A DNA stretch of 64,000 nt, from positions 1-64,000 of the forward strand of contig NZ_JAGSCS010000015.1 of the NCBI RefSeq assembly GCF_018128025.1, in the 5' to 3' direction. A program made the translations under genes and the position numbers. Below the pieces are notes generated by a model. The model was not told the origin of the DNA. It ran no database searches and saw only the letters and a program-made list of their open reading frames with translations. Source of the stretch: Proteiniclasticum sediminis (GTDB taxonomy: Bacteria > Bacillota > Clostridia > Clostridiales > Clostridiaceae). Below are positions 33,506-42,318 of the stretch, piece by piece; position 1 is the first letter of the stretch; every line of letters starts with the position of its first letter.

Positions 33506-34576
33506 TTACAGCAGATTTTCAGCGTCCCGGGTCAGCTCATCCATGAGCTTGGCCACCGGTACGATCTCCTCCACTCTCCAGGCATTGCTTCCCGCAAAGA
33601 GAAGTCCCGTTTCCCCCGTGGCAGAATGCATGAGGGCATCGGAGATGCAGTAGGGCGTGGTCCGGGGATCACAGGGAACGAGGCAGTTGTAGCAGCGCTT
33701 CACCGGAATCTTCCCTTCATCCATGCGCTCCGTGAAGGCGTTGGCAATGGCCCGGCCGGGCATGCCCACGGGGCTCTGGACGATGCGGATGTCTTCTTTC
33801 CTTGACGCCACATAGGCTTCTTTAAAGGAAAGATCTGCATCACACTCTTCCGTGGCCACAAACCGGGTACCCATCTGTACCCCGGCGGCGCCCAGGGAGA
33901 TAAATCGTGCAATATCCTCACCGGTGAAAATTCCGCCCGCAGCCACCACAGGGATTTTTCGGCCGTACTTTTCCTCGTAGGGCTTCACTGCCTCCAGCAC
34001 TTCCACCACCAGGTCTTCCAGCTTTGGCGTTTCCCCCGACAGGACCTGTTCTTTCTTGAAGCCCAGATGACCGCCAGCCTCCGGTCCCTCCACAATGAAG
34101 AGATCCGCTGCGACGCCATGGCGCCGATCATAGGCTTTGGATATCACCGCAGCGGCTTTCCCGGAGGAGACCACCGGAGCCACTTTGGTCCTGGTGCCCT
34201 GGACCAGCTTAGGCAGATCCAGGGGAAGTCCCGCCCCGGTGATGATGAGGTCAATGCCCTCCTCAATGGCGGTGAGAATCAGCTCATCGTAGGTCGTCAT
34301 GGCCGCCAGGAGATTTACCCCCAGCACACCCTCCGGCGCCAACTCCCGAGCACGCCTTATTTCCTTGCGCAGAGCCCGACGATTGGCCTCCAGGTTGTTC
34401 TTTACAAAATCCGGCTCTTTGAACCCGATCTGTACCCCCGAGATAATCCCGATGCCTCCTGCATTGGCCACGGCGGAAGCCAGGCCGGACAGCGAAATGC
34501 CAATCCCCATGCCTCCTTGTATGATCGGAACCCGTGCTTCCAGGTTCCCGATTTTCAGACTTTCCAGTTTTCCCAC
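33506..34576 (-). CDS. Nitronate monooxygenase / FabK-like flavoprotein
   Basis: The 356-residue FMN TIM-barrel protein belongs to the 2-nitropropane dioxygenase family, which also includes the enoyl-ACP reductase FabK. It has PIIQGGMGIGISLSGLASAV near the N-terminus, EGPEAGGHLGF (with the family His), PVVAAGGIFTGEDIARF and GAAGVQMGTRFVATEE for FMN phosphate binding. Unlike FabK it has a C-terminal Cys cluster (CYNCLVPCDPRTTPYC). Start: GTG 34576 has GGAGG eight bases upstream, whereas the TTG at 34591 lies within that site. The substrate cannot be told, and no fab genes are nearby. Confidence 0.85.
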   Translation of the reverse strand: MGKLESLKIGNLEARVPIIQGGMGIGISLSGLASAVANAGGIGIISGVQIGFKEPDFVKNNLEANRRALRKEIRRARELAPEGVLGVNLLAAMTTYDELILTAIEEGIDLIITGAGLPLDLPKLVQGTRTKVAPVVSSGKAAAVISKAYDRRHGVAADLFIVEGPEAGGHLGFKKEQVLSGETPKLEDLVVEVLEAVKPYEEKYGRKIPVVAAGGIFTGEDIARFISLGAAGVQMGTRFVATEECDADLSFKEAYVASRKEDIRIVQSPVGMPGRAIANAFTERMDEGKIPVKRCYNCLVPCDPRTTPYCISDALMHSATGETGLLFAGSNAWRVEEIVPVAKLMDELTRDAENLL

Positions 34577-34702
34577 AATATCTTCCTCCAAAAATGAATA
34601 CCCTCATTATACGCCGTGTTATTTTGAGAATCAAAATATTAAGAGTTTGTTAAGGAACGAGCCGCGGATTTCATGACCTGGAGGAGTCTCATTTTTTAGA
34701 AC

Positions 34703-34748
34703 AAAAAAAATGCCTGGGGCTTCGCATCATGGCGAAGCTCCAGGCATC
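34703..34748 (-). terminator. Strong terminator of RHH2
   Basis: A 15-bp near-perfect stem (TGCCTGG...GCTTCGC with its complement, 6-base loop) is followed by eight T on the reverse strand. Confidence 0.92.
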
Positions 34749-34778
34749 TCATCCGGGAATCTTCCCGGCAAAGGTCAC

Positions 34779-34922
34779 TTATTTATTGTTCCTGTTCAGC
34801 AGAACCCAAAGGATGTAGTTGTTCAGGGATCTGAAGTCCTTCTCGGCTTCCTTGGACAGTTCTTCTTTTAAATCCACAGGCATGGTGAAGAGGATCTTGG
34901 TCTTGTCTTCCTTGTTTTTCAT
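34779..34922 (-). CDS. Small ribbon-helix-helix protein RHH2 (47 aa)
   Basis: This 47-residue protein is a paralogue of the 52-residue protein at 28390-28548. Strand TKILFTMP (7-14) is followed by helix A (VDLKEELSKEAEKD) and helix B (SLNNYILWVLLNR), a ribbon-helix-helix layout. Start 34922 has AAGGAG seven to eight bases upstream; the longer frame to 34988 runs into the promoter element. It is monocistronic, with a strong promoter and terminator, so it is probably an abundant, self-controlled DNA-binding protein. No toxin gene is adjacent. Confidence 0.8.
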   Translation of the reverse strand: MKNKEDKTKILFTMPVDLKEELSKEAEKDFRSLNNYILWVLLNRNNK

Positions 34923-34976
34923 GGTTGTTCTCCTTCCGTTATGGATTGACAATACGCCACCCTCTGTTGCACCTGA

Positions 34977-34988
34977 TAGTGATATCAT
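34977..34988. promoter_or_regulatory. Candidate RHH operator, copy 2
   Basis: TAGTGATATCAT, identical to 28335-28346. It lies about 20-30 bases downstream of the predicted RHH2 transcription start, within the leader. Confidence 0.55.
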
Positions 34989-35014
34989 GTACCGAATACC
35001 GTATGTCTGTCATC

Positions 35015-35043
35015 ATTATAATATAGATATCGGAAAATGTTAA
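35015..35043 (-). promoter_or_regulatory. RHH2 promoter with GATATC in the spacer
   Basis: TTAACA, a 17-base spacer and TATAAT on the reverse strand. The middle of the spacer holds GATATC (35026-35031), the core of the putative RHH operator. Confidence 0.75.
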
Positions 35044-35256
35044 TACTAGCCGACATAAATATTTTGCACTTCATGGATTAAACTCATGACTATTCCAAAC
35101 GACACCTGGGATAAGACTTTGCGTTCATTAGATTCAACCTGTTCCCTACACTTTCCCAGGTTTCCCCTGAACTGCTCCACCGATACTTCACACTTAGAAC
35201 TGTGATATTACCCTCCTGACACTCTGCTGGTTAAAATCCACCGAATTGGATCCCAC

Positions 35257-35280
35257 AAAAAGGGCACCCGCAGGTGCCCC
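35257..35280 (-). terminator. Terminator of the fructose operon
   Basis: GGGCACC-TGC-GGGTGCCC followed by five T on the reverse strand, 18 bases after the fruA stop. Confidence 0.9.
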
Positions 35281-35298
35281 AAGGAATTTTGTCTGAAA

Positions 35299-36654
35299 TT
35301 ACGCCGTTTTCTTTTTCAGCAGGGTGAGAACCACACCGCCTACGGCAGAGCCGATGAGGATGGCCAGGATGTACATGGGGAGATTGCCCACGGCATTGGG
35401 GATGGGAAGAACGAAGATTCCGCCATGGGGAACCGCCAGTGTTGCGCCGAAGAGCATGGAGAGAGCCCCTGCTGTGGCTGAGCCCAGCATCATGGAAGGA
35501 ATGACCCGGAGGGGATCCGCTGCGGCAAAGGGGATGGCGCCTTCAGTGATGAAGGAGGCGCCCAGAGCCCAGTTGGCTTTTCCGGCTTCCCGCTCTTCCA
35601 GGGTGTACTTGTTCTTGGCCAGAACCGTGGAGAGGGCAATGGCCAGTGGGGGAACCATTCCGGCAGCCATGACCGCAGCCATGACGGCGGAGGGCTGTCC
35701 TTGTCCGATGGTGGCCGCACCGAAGGTGTAGGCTGCCTTATTGATGGGGCCGCCCATGTCCGCGGCCATCATGATGCCCAGAATTCCGCCCAGGACCACG
35801 GCGTTGGTTCCGCTGAGGCCATTCAGCCAGCCGAGCATGGCATCGTTGATGGATTTCACCGGGCCGCCCAGGATGAAGATGAGCACCAGGCCCACGACTA
35901 AAGTGGAGAGCACGGGGAGAATGAGAACCGGCATGAGTCCTTCAAAAGACTTGGGCAGACGAATCACGCGCTTCAGAAGAAGAACGAGATATCCGGCAAG
36001 GAAACCGGCCAGGAGACCACCCAGGAACCCCGTTCCCAGACTGTTGGCCAAGATTCCGCCCACCATACCGGGGACAAGACCCGGACGGTCTGCAATGGAA
36101 TAGGCGATGTAGCCGGCCAGAATGGGGACCATGAGCCCAAAGGCTGAGCTTCCGATGTTCATCAGCGCTGCAGCAATGGTTCCTTCTTCCTTGAAGGCCT
36201 GAATGCCAAAGGCAAAGGAGAAGGCGATGAGAAGACCTCCAGCCACCACGAAGGGAATCATGAAGGATACTCCGGTCATGAGGTGCTTGTACACCCCAGT
36301 CTTGGTCTTTCGCTCCGGTTCCGGTGTTTTTGTGACAGCTGCGGCTTCAGGAGCCTTGGCGGCGAGGGCCCGTTCGATGAGACCCTTGGCATCCTTGATG
36401 GCATCCTTGACGGAAGCTTCCACCATGGGTACTCCCTCAAAACGGGAACGGTCGATTTTGGTGTCGATGGCGAGGATGACGGCATGGGCTTCCTTCAGGT
36501 CCGCGGCGGTGAGCACGTTCTCGGCACCTACAGAACCCTGGGTCTCGACCTTCATCTCATGGCCCATTTCTTTGGCGGCAATCTGCAGCGCCTCCGCGGC
36601 CATGTAGGTGTGGGCAATGCCCGTGGGACAGGATGTGACGGCTACGATTTTCAT
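35299..36654 (-). CDS. fruA: PTS fructose transporter subunit IIBC
   Basis: It imports fructose and phosphorylates it to fructose 1-phosphate. The 451 residues start with a IIB domain whose phospho-Cys is Cys9 (TSCPTGIAHTYMAAEAL). An Ala/Pro/Lys-rich linker (about 95-120) leads to a IIC membrane domain with about eight to ten helices, including GGPVKSIND and the ITEGAIPFAAADP signature. The IIA function is on the separate upstream gene (36685-37128). GAGGAGG precedes the start. It is the last gene of fruR-fruK-IIA-IIBC. Confidence 0.95.
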   Translation of the reverse strand: MKIVAVTSCPTGIAHTYMAAEALQIAAKEMGHEMKVETQGSVGAENVLTAADLKEAHAVILAIDTKIDRSRFEGVPMVEASVKDAIKDAKGLIERALAAKAPEAAAVTKTPEPERKTKTGVYKHLMTGVSFMIPFVVAGGLLIAFSFAFGIQAFKEEGTIAAALMNIGSSAFGLMVPILAGYIAYSIADRPGLVPGMVGGILANSLGTGFLGGLLAGFLAGYLVLLLKRVIRLPKSFEGLMPVLILPVLSTLVVGLVLIFILGGPVKSINDAMLGWLNGLSGTNAVVLGGILGIMMAADMGGPINKAAYTFGAATIGQGQPSAVMAAVMAAGMVPPLAIALSTVLAKNKYTLEEREAGKANWALGASFITEGAIPFAAADPLRVIPSMMLGSATAGALSMLFGATLAVPHGGIFVLPIPNAVGNLPMYILAILIGSAVGGVVLTLLKKKTA

Positions 36655-36684
36655 GAATGATTCCTCCTCAAATTTAAGTGGGAC

Positions 36685-37128
36685 TTATTCGAAAACACGG
36701 ATAAATTCATCAAAGTTCTGGCAGCTCATGAGCTGATCCCGCACTTCCCGATGCATGAGGTTCCGGGAAATTTCACTGAGGGCCCGAAGGTGAAGATCAC
36801 TGGACTCCTGGGGAACGGCGATGAGGAAAAAGAGATGCGCCGGCAGATCGTCCATGCTCTCGTAGTCCAGCCCTGCATCGCTTCGTCCGAAGACGATGGA
36901 CGCTTCCGCCACGGCATCGCTTTTCCCGTGGGGAATGGCTATGCCCATGCCGATGCCGGTGGAGAACTCCGCTTCCCGGTGAAGAACCGCCTTGCGGAAC
37001 TCCTCCTTGTCCTTGATCTTGCCATCGGCCACCAGCACATCGATGAGTTCGTCAATGACCTCGGCCTTGGACTGGGCTTTCAGTCCGAAGACCACGCGCT
37101 CTTTGGAAAACATATCTTTGGTATTCAT
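36685..37128 (-). CDS. PTS fructose subunit IIA
   Basis: The 147-residue IIA(Fru)/nitrogen-type domain accepts phosphate from HPr on His67 in GIAIPHGKSDAV and passes it to the IIB domain of the next gene. The fold block HREAEFSTGIGMG precedes the active His and SSDLHLRALSEISRNL follows, as in this family. It overlaps fruK by four bases (ATGA), so the two are translationally coupled. Having IIA as its own gene rather than fused to IIBC is a normal variant. Confidence 0.95.
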   Translation of the reverse strand: MNTKDMFSKERVVFGLKAQSKAEVIDELIDVLVADGKIKDKEEFRKAVLHREAEFSTGIGMGIAIPHGKSDAVAEASIVFGRSDAGLDYESMDDLPAHLFFLIAVPQESSDLHLRALSEISRNLMHREVRDQLMSCQNFDEFIRVFE

Positions 37129-38066
37129 CGTTTTTCCTCCTTGATTTTTTCTGTCGCCGCCTGCAAAAGACTTTCAACCTCCTGCAGGGTGCACGCCTTG
37201 GTTCCTTCCGTCATGACAGCGGCAGCTCCCGCCGCCTGGGCCATGGCCAGGGTTTCCCGCGGTCCATATCCCTTCAGTACACTGTAAATGATCGCCGCCA
37301 CCATGGAATCGCCTGCCCCCACCGTGCTCTTCACCAGCACCTTTAAGCCTTCCGCCTTGAGAATGCCCTCAGCCGTGGCCAGGATACTTCCCTTTTCCCC
37401 CCGGGAAACCAGCACCTTCGAAATTCCCTTCGCCACCAGCTCCTTCGCCGCATCGACAATCTCGTCTTCCGTCAGGTGTTCCTTCCCCAGGTAGAGCGCC
37501 AGTTCGCGGTCATTGGGCTTCACCATGTCCGGTTTTGCCTCCAGGGCTTCCCGGAAGAGTTCCCCTTCAGCATCCAGGGCCACCAGGGCCCCTTTTTCTT
37601 TCGCAATTTCCGTCAGGAGACGGTAAATCTTCACCGGAATCCCCTCGGAAACACCCCCGGAGAGGACCACCACGTCCCCCGAAGTCACCGTTTCCCGATA
37701 GAGCCGAAGAAACTCCGTTAGCTCCTCTTCCTGAATCACCGGTCCCGGTTCATTGATGTCGGTGAAGGTTCCCTTCACCCGATCCACCACCTTGATGTTC
37801 GTTCGGGTGCTGCCCTTCACGGGCACAAACCGCTGCCCAATTCCCATGGTTTTCAGCTCCTTGAGGAAAACTTCCTCCAGGATCCCGCCGAGAAATCCCA
37901 GGGCCAGCGAATCTTCACCGAACTCCTTCAGCACTTTGGACACGTTGATTCCTTTTCCCCCGATGTCATTTCGACCCAAGACGACCCGATTGACTTCGCC
38001 CAGGGTGAATCCATCCAGGACGAGGGTCTTGTCCATGGCCGGATTCATGGTTACGGTGATGACCAT
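37125..38066 (-). CDS. fruK: 1-phosphofructokinase
   Basis: It phosphorylates fructose 1-phosphate to fructose 1,6-bisphosphate. The 313-residue PfkB-family product starts VITVTMNPAMDKTLVLDGF. It has the first signature GGKGINVSKVLKEFG (about 37-51) and the C-terminal signature STVGAGDSMVAAI with the catalytic Asp. It is second in the operon after fruR with a 39-base gap and a GGAGG site. Confidence 0.96.
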   Translation of the reverse strand: MVITVTMNPAMDKTLVLDGFTLGEVNRVVLGRNDIGGKGINVSKVLKEFGEDSLALGFLGGILEEVFLKELKTMGIGQRFVPVKGSTRTNIKVVDRVKGTFTDINEPGPVIQEEELTEFLRLYRETVTSGDVVVLSGGVSEGIPVKIYRLLTEIAKEKGALVALDAEGELFREALEAKPDMVKPNDRELALYLGKEHLTEDEIVDAAKELVAKGISKVLVSRGEKGSILATAEGILKAEGLKVLVKSTVGAGDSMVAAIIYSVLKGYGPRETLAMAQAAGAAAVMTEGTKACTLQEVESLLQAATEKIKEEKR

Positions 38067-38105
38067 GCCATCGCCTCCTCTTCATTCGTTATCCTCATAT
38101 CTTCC

Positions 38106-38861
38106 TTACCGGATGATTTTCACGCCTTCCTCATCAAAGGACTTGATGATGTCCTCGCTGAGCTCCCCCGAGGTAATGACCCCGGTGAGTCCCCGCACCG
38201 GCTGGATCACCGCAAAGCTCACTTCATTGAACTTGGAGGCATCGCAGACGGCATAGACCTGGTTGGCGGAAGCGATCATGGCCCGTTTGGTCATGGCTTC
38301 AATGTGGTTTGGCGTGGTGATCCCATCGTCCACGGAGATTCCGTTGGTCCCGATGAAGGCCAGGTCCGCCTTGAAGTTGCGCAGCGTGTTTTCCGCCAGA
38401 TACCCCACCATGGCCCGGGTCTTTCCCCGGAGGGTTCCCCCGGTGAGGATGACTTCCAGCCCTTCCACATCACTGAGCTCTTCCGCGATATCCAGTCCGT
38501 TGGTGATGACGGTGACCCGCTTTCCTTTGATCCGTTTCGCGATCTCCAGGGTGGTGGTTCCAGTGTCCAGGATGACACTGTCCCCTTCATTCACCAGTTC
38601 CGCCGCCAGTTCCCCGATGCGGATTTTATCCTCAAAGTACTCTGCCCGCTTTTCCTTGAAGCTGGGCTCGAAGGTCCGCTTCTGGAGTCCTACGGCGCCC
38701 CCGTGGGTGCGCTTGAGAAGATTCTTCTCCTCCATCTCCTGGAGATCTCTCCGGATGGTGGACTCGGAAACCCGGAAGGTTTCCGAAAGCTCGGTGACCT
38801 TGATACTGGAATGGACGGCGAGCATCGCCGCAATCTGATTCTGTCGTTCTTCAGCAAACAT
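38106..38861 (-). CDS. fruR: DeoR-family repressor of the fructose operon
   Basis: The 251-residue regulator has an N-terminal DeoR winged helix (RQNQIAAMLAVHSSIKVTEL, then SESTIRRDLQEMEE, about 5-45) and a sugar-phosphate-binding C-terminal domain (DTGTTTLEIAKRI, GGTLRGKTRAMVG, ASKFNEVSF). DeoR repressors at this position sense fructose 1-phosphate. Start 38861 has AGAGGTT upstream; a TTG three codons earlier is less likely. It is the first gene of its own operon, so autoregulation is expected. Confidence 0.94.
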   Translation of the reverse strand: MFAEERQNQIAAMLAVHSSIKVTELSETFRVSESTIRRDLQEMEEKNLLKRTHGGAVGLQKRTFEPSFKEKRAEYFEDKIRIGELAAELVNEGDSVILDTGTTTLEIAKRIKGKRVTVITNGLDIAEELSDVEGLEVILTGGTLRGKTRAMVGYLAENTLRNFKADLAFIGTNGISVDDGITTPNHIEAMTKRAMIASANQVYAVCDASKFNEVSFAVIQPVRGLTGVITSGELSEDIIKSFDEEGVKIIR

Positions 38862-38879
38862 GACAATCAACCTCTTTCT

Positions 38880-38923
38880 TGCTCGATTTAGATTATTTGT
38901 GATTGTTTATGCTCGTTATTGTC
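38880..38923. promoter_or_regulatory. Candidate FruR operators in the fruR leader
   Basis: Between the -10 box and the ribosome-binding site the reverse strand repeats CAATAA, AAACAATCA and CAAATAATC in about 35 bases. Such imperfect direct repeats are what DeoR-type regulators usually bind. Inferred only. Confidence 0.4.
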
Positions 38924-38952
38924 ATTATATGAGCAGATTCATCCGTTGTCAA
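38924..38952 (-). promoter_or_regulatory. Consensus sigma-A promoter of the fructose operon
   Basis: Perfect TTGACA, 17-base spacer and perfect TATAAT on the reverse strand. This is the best promoter match I noticed in the window; such strength fits a tightly repressed operon. Confidence 0.92.
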
Positions 38953-39063
38953 TACGTTTTCAAAATGTTAATCCTTCATTTCCGATCATATACAAGCATG
39001 CGAGGGTACACTTCCCCTCTTCCATCATAGCACGCCTCACCCCCAGAAATATCCGCCAACAAC

Positions 39064-39090
39064 AAAAAAGACGGGAAAAACCCGTCTTTT
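39064..39090 (-). terminator. Terminator of the amino-acid ABC operon
   Basis: AAGACGGG-TTTTT-CCCGTCTT followed by TTTTG on the reverse strand. Confidence 0.9.
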
Positions 39091-39101
39091 GATAAAAAAT
39101 A

Positions 39102-39824
39102 TTACAGAATCTTGTTGAGGAAGTCCCGCGTGCGCTGCTCCTTGGGCTCCAAAAAGAGAAGTTCCGGAAGGTTCTCCTCCACGATGTTCCCGCCGTCCAT
39201 GAAAATTACCCGGTCGGAAACCTCCTTGGCAAAGCCCATTTCATGGGTGACCACCACCATGGTCATGCCGTCCCGAGCCAAATCCTTCATGACCTGGAGT
39301 ACCTCGCCCACCATTTCGGGGTCCAGGGCAGAGGTGGGCTCATCAAAGAGCATGATGTCGGGATTCATGGCTAGTGCCCTTGCAATGGCCACCCGCTGCT
39401 GCTGTCCGCCGGAGAGTTTCGAGGGCATGACCGAAGCCTTGTCCGCCAGACCCACCTTTCCCAGGAGATCCATCGCCTTCTTCTTGGCTTCGTCCTTGGA
39501 TAGGATCCCCAGCTCCACCGGTGCCAGCATGATATTCTCCAGCACGCTCATATGGGGAAAGAGGTTAAAGCTTTGAAATACCATGCCGATGTTTTCCCGG
39601 ATCTTGTTGATGTCTTCCTTAGGATCCGTGATGTCTTTTCCATTGATGAGTATGTGGCCGCCGTTGATGGACTCCAGTCCGTTCAGGCAGCGAAGAAGCG
39701 TGGACTTTCCCGATCCCGAGGGACCGATGATGCACAGCACCTCGCCGCTAACCACCTGAAGATCGATGCCCTTGAGCACTTCCAGGCTGCCGAATCTCTT
39801 GACCAGATCTCTTACTTCAATCAT
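39102..39824 (-). CDS. Polar amino-acid ABC transporter, ATP-binding subunit
   Basis: The GlnQ-type ATPase drives uptake through the adjacent permease. The 240 residues carry Walker [10 protein letters not shown] (34-42), the Q-loop in [11 protein letters not shown], the ABC signature [15 protein letters not shown], Walker [13 protein letters not shown] and the switch His in [10 protein letters not shown]. Its ATG overlaps the permease stop by four bases. Third gene of a binding protein-permease-ATPase operon. Confidence 0.96.
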   Translation of the reverse strand: MIEVRDLVKRFGSLEVLKGIDLQVVSGEVLCIIGPSGSGKSTLLRCLNGLESINGGHILINGKDITDPKEDINKIRENIGMVFQSFNLFPHMSVLENIMLAPVELGILSKDEAKKKAMDLLGKVGLADKASVMPSKLSGGQQQRVAIARALAMNPDIMLFDEPTSALDPEMVGEVLQVMKDLARDGMTMVVVTHEMGFAKEVSDRVIFMDGGNIVEENLPELLFLEPKEQRTRDFLNKIL

Positions 39825-40471
39825 ACCCGAAGTCTCCTTTCCACAGCCTCACCCAGGAGGGAGAGGAGCTTGATCAATAGAAAATACATGACGCCGACGA
39901 TGAAGTAGATCTCGAAGGAGTCATAGGTGGATGCCACGATGATCTGCCCTTTCTGGGTCAGCTCCCCCAAGCCGATGACGGAAAGGAGGGAGGTATCCTT
40001 CAGGGAGATGATCATCTGGTTAATGAAGGCGGGCACCATGTTCTTCACCGCCTGGGGAAGTATGACCTTGCGCATGGTTTTGCCTGTGGGAAGCCCCAGG
40101 CTCCGGGCGGCTTCCGTCTGCCCCTTGTCCACGGAGAGGATGCCGCCCCGGAAAACCTCCGCCATATAGGCGCCGGAGTTCAGGGTCATGATGATAATGC
40201 CTGCCGTTAAGTTGCTGATTCGAAGATTGAGAAGATCCGGGAGTCCGAAATAGAGAAAGAAAGCCTGAATGATCAGCGGGGTTCCCCGAATGATATCGAT
40301 ATAGCCTTTGGCCAGGAAGTCCAAAGCTTTTTTCCCCGACAAACGCAGGAGACTGACCAGAAGGCCCACCACCATGGCCAGCAGCAGGGAGCTGATGGTG
40401 ATGATGATGGTCATCCGGAGGCCTTCCAGAAGCACGGGAAGGCTGGAGCGGAAGATTTCAATGATGTTCAC
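39821..40471 (-). CDS. Polar amino-acid ABC transporter, permease
   Basis: The 216-residue HisM/GlnP-type permease has about five hydrophobic segments. Diagnostic blocks are [22 protein letters not shown] (about 56-77) and the EAA loop [22 protein letters not shown] (about 134-155). It starts with GTG, supported by AGAGGG seven bases upstream, 36 bases after the binding-protein gene. Confidence 0.95.
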   Translation of the reverse strand: MNIIEIFRSSLPVLLEGLRMTIIITISSLLLAMVVGLLVSLLRLSGKKALDFLAKGYIDIIRGTPLIIQAFFLYFGLPDLLNLRISNLTAGIIIMTLNSGAYMAEVFRGGILSVDKGQTEAARSLGLPTGKTMRKVILPQAVKNMVPAFINQMIISLKDTSLLSVIGLGELTQKGQIIVASTYDSFEIYFIVGVMYFLLIKLLSLLGEAVERRLRV

Positions 40472-40507
40472 GGTTTTCCCTCTTTTCGATTCCGGTATTT
40501 TTGACGG

Positions 40508-41257
40508 TTACTTTCCGATGTACTTGGCGATGATGGCGTCATACTCGCCGCTGGCTTTGACCTTGGCAAGACCCGCATTGAACTTCGCCAGAAGTTCCGC
40601 GTTGGCCCCCTTCTTCACGATGAAGCCGTAGGGGGTGGAGGTGACTTTGTCGCCGATGACTTTCAGCTCGGGATTGGTTTCGGTCTTGAACTTGTACATG
40701 GCCACCGGATAATCCTCAAAGCAGACGTCCGCGTTTCCGGAGGTCACCGCCTGGAACATGCTGGGGGTGTCATTGAAGTAGATGATCTTTGCGCCATATT
40801 TCGCCAGAATGCTCTCCGCATAGGCGGCACCAGCCGTACCCTTCTTCACGGCAAAGGTCTTTCCCTGGAGGTCGGACTCGCCGGTCAAAGTGCTGTCGGC
40901 TTTTGCCACGATGGCCACACCGGAGTCAAAATACTCATTGGAGTAATCCACGGATTTTTTGCGCTCATCGGTGATGCTGATTCCCGCAATGGCGCCATCC
41001 AGCTGGTTGGCCTGGACGCCGGGGATGATGCCGCTGAAGTCCATGGGCTTCAGTTCATAGGTGAACCCTTCGGCCTTGGCAATGGCTTCCAGAAGCTCGA
41101 TGTCGATGCCCACATATTTCCCATTCTGCTCAAACTCGAAGGGAGCATAGGTCACATCGGTGGCGATCATGTACTTCTCCGACTTGCTGCCGCATCCGGT
41201 CAGCAGGGAGACGCCCAGGAGCAGGGTGGCAATTCCGGTAATCAGTTTCTTTTTCAT
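40508..41257 (-). CDS. Polar amino-acid ABC transporter, substrate-binding lipoprotein
   Basis: The 249-residue solute-binding protein has signal peptide and lipobox LLTGC (Cys22), so it is anchored outside the membrane. The SBP_bac_3 fold is evident: IATDVTYAPFEF near the mature N-terminus, GIDIELLEAIAK, LDGAIAGISITDERKKSVDYS (ligand Arg region) and the hinge block AVKKGTAGAAYAE. It is closest in feel to glutamine/polar amino-acid binders, but specificity cannot be read. Start 41257 is the second of two adjacent ATGs, giving six bases to AAGGAGG. First gene of the operon. Confidence 0.94.
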   Translation of the reverse strand: MKKKLITGIATLLLGVSLLTGCGSKSEKYMIATDVTYAPFEFEQNGKYVGIDIELLEAIAKAEGFTYELKPMDFSGIIPGVQANQLDGAIAGISITDERKKSVDYSNEYFDSGVAIVAKADSTLTGESDLQGKTFAVKKGTAGAAYAESILAKYGAKIIYFNDTPSMFQAVTSGNADVCFEDYPVAMYKFKTETNPELKVIGDKVTSTPYGFIVKKGANAELLAKFNAGLAKVKASGEYDAIIAKYIGK

Positions 41258-41312
41258 CATGGTCCTCCTTAAATTCTGGCTTTTTTCTTTCGTGGTGGCT
41301 TTAATGTTTTTG

Positions 41313-41341
41313 ATTATAAAGACATTCGTCTCCCTGGTCAA
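41313..41341 (-). promoter_or_regulatory. Promoter of the amino-acid ABC operon
   Basis: TTGACC, 17-base spacer and TATAAT on the reverse strand, leaving a leader of about 50 bases. Confidence 0.85.
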
Positions 41342-41923
41342 GACGTTTTTGCAACTTTTGATTTCATTTCTTGCATTTTCGGTTTGTGTCGTTTACATTT
41401 TTCACTCTCGCAAAATAATGGGGTTCTTGCGGGACTTCCAGGCTCACTTTTACCTTTTCCATCGGTTCCTCTTGTGAATTCCGCAACAAAATCAACTTCT
41501 TCACCCTCCAAAATCGGAAGTTACTCCGAAATCTTGACGGAGAATTTCAGGTTTTGACGATCATTTATGAATTTTTGTTTTTTCAATCTTGCAATCCCTG
41601 ATTTGTCCATCCCGCAAAAACTAAGCGCCTCTCCCCACCGTCCCCAGAGTTATCCCCAGGAGCCTCAGCCCAATCCCCAAAGGGCGCAGCCCTGTGGGGA
41701 CAACCGAGGAGAAAGGCTCCATCCAAGCTATAGGGGAAGACAAAGGAATCCCTTTTTCCTCTTTTTCTCGCGGTCCCCCTTTCGATGCACTCTTCTTTCC
41801 ATATGAAGGGCATTCTTTACCGCTATTTAACCCACCACATATGGTTTTTTACATATCAATCTTTTCCATCTCATGATATAATCGAGACAATCAAAACCCA
41901 GATCCGAAAGGGAGGGATACGCC
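41342..41923. other. Long intergenic region upstream of the ABC operon and DUF2752
   Basis: About 580 bases without a supported gene. The left 280 bases carry seven scattered copies of a T-rich TTGCA/CGCAAA motif. At 41677-41700 a GC-rich hairpin (TCCCC..GGGC with GCCC..GGGGA) occurs. The DUF2752 promoter is at the right end. Confidence 0.5.
41877..41882 (+). promoter_or_regulatory. Extended -10 promoter of DUF2752-DUF4234
   Basis: TGATATAAT (TGnTATAAT) lies 42 bases before the DUF2752 start. No good -35 box is seen. Confidence 0.55.
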
Positions 41924-42310
41924 ATGGAGAAGGAACGCCGAAAAGGGCTGGGTATCCTCATTCTTCTGGGGGGCTTCAGCCTTCTTTTTGTCTACTATGT
42001 CCAGGGAAGCCTCTGCATCTTTTATCAGCTCTTCGGCATCCCCTGCCCCTCCTGCGGCATGACCCGGGCTTTTCTTCATTTCCTTCAGGGCGATCTTCAA
42101 GAAGCCTTCCGCTTTCATCCCTTATTTCCCTTGGTGCCCCTGCTTCTCCTTTCTTATCTCAAAAACTGGCAGAAGCTATTGGTGGGTATCGGCATCCTCT
42201 TCATCGCCCTCTGGGTCCTTCGCCTTGCCCTCTATTTTCCCCACACGGAACCCATGAACTATAACCACCAGTCCCTCGCTGCCCTTATTATTCAATGGAT
42301 TAAGGAGTGA
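41924..42310 (+). CDS. DUF2752 family membrane protein
   Basis: A 128-residue protein with about three membrane helices. The DUF2752 signature is present as FGIPCPSCGMTRAFLHFLQGD (about 37-57), with two conserved Cys and the TRA motif. Its function is not known; the Cys pair could bind metal or form a disulfide. AAGGGAGG precedes the start. It is followed within 8 bases by a DUF4234-like gene, and the two form a likely operon. Confidence 0.88.
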   Translation: MEKERRKGLGILILLGGFSLLFVYYVQGSLCIFYQLFGIPCPSCGMTRAFLHFLQGDLQEAFRFHPLFPLVPLLLLSYLKNWQKLLVGIGILFIALWVLRLALYFPHTEPMNYNHQSLAALIIQWIKE

Positions 42311-42318
42311 ATGTCCTC

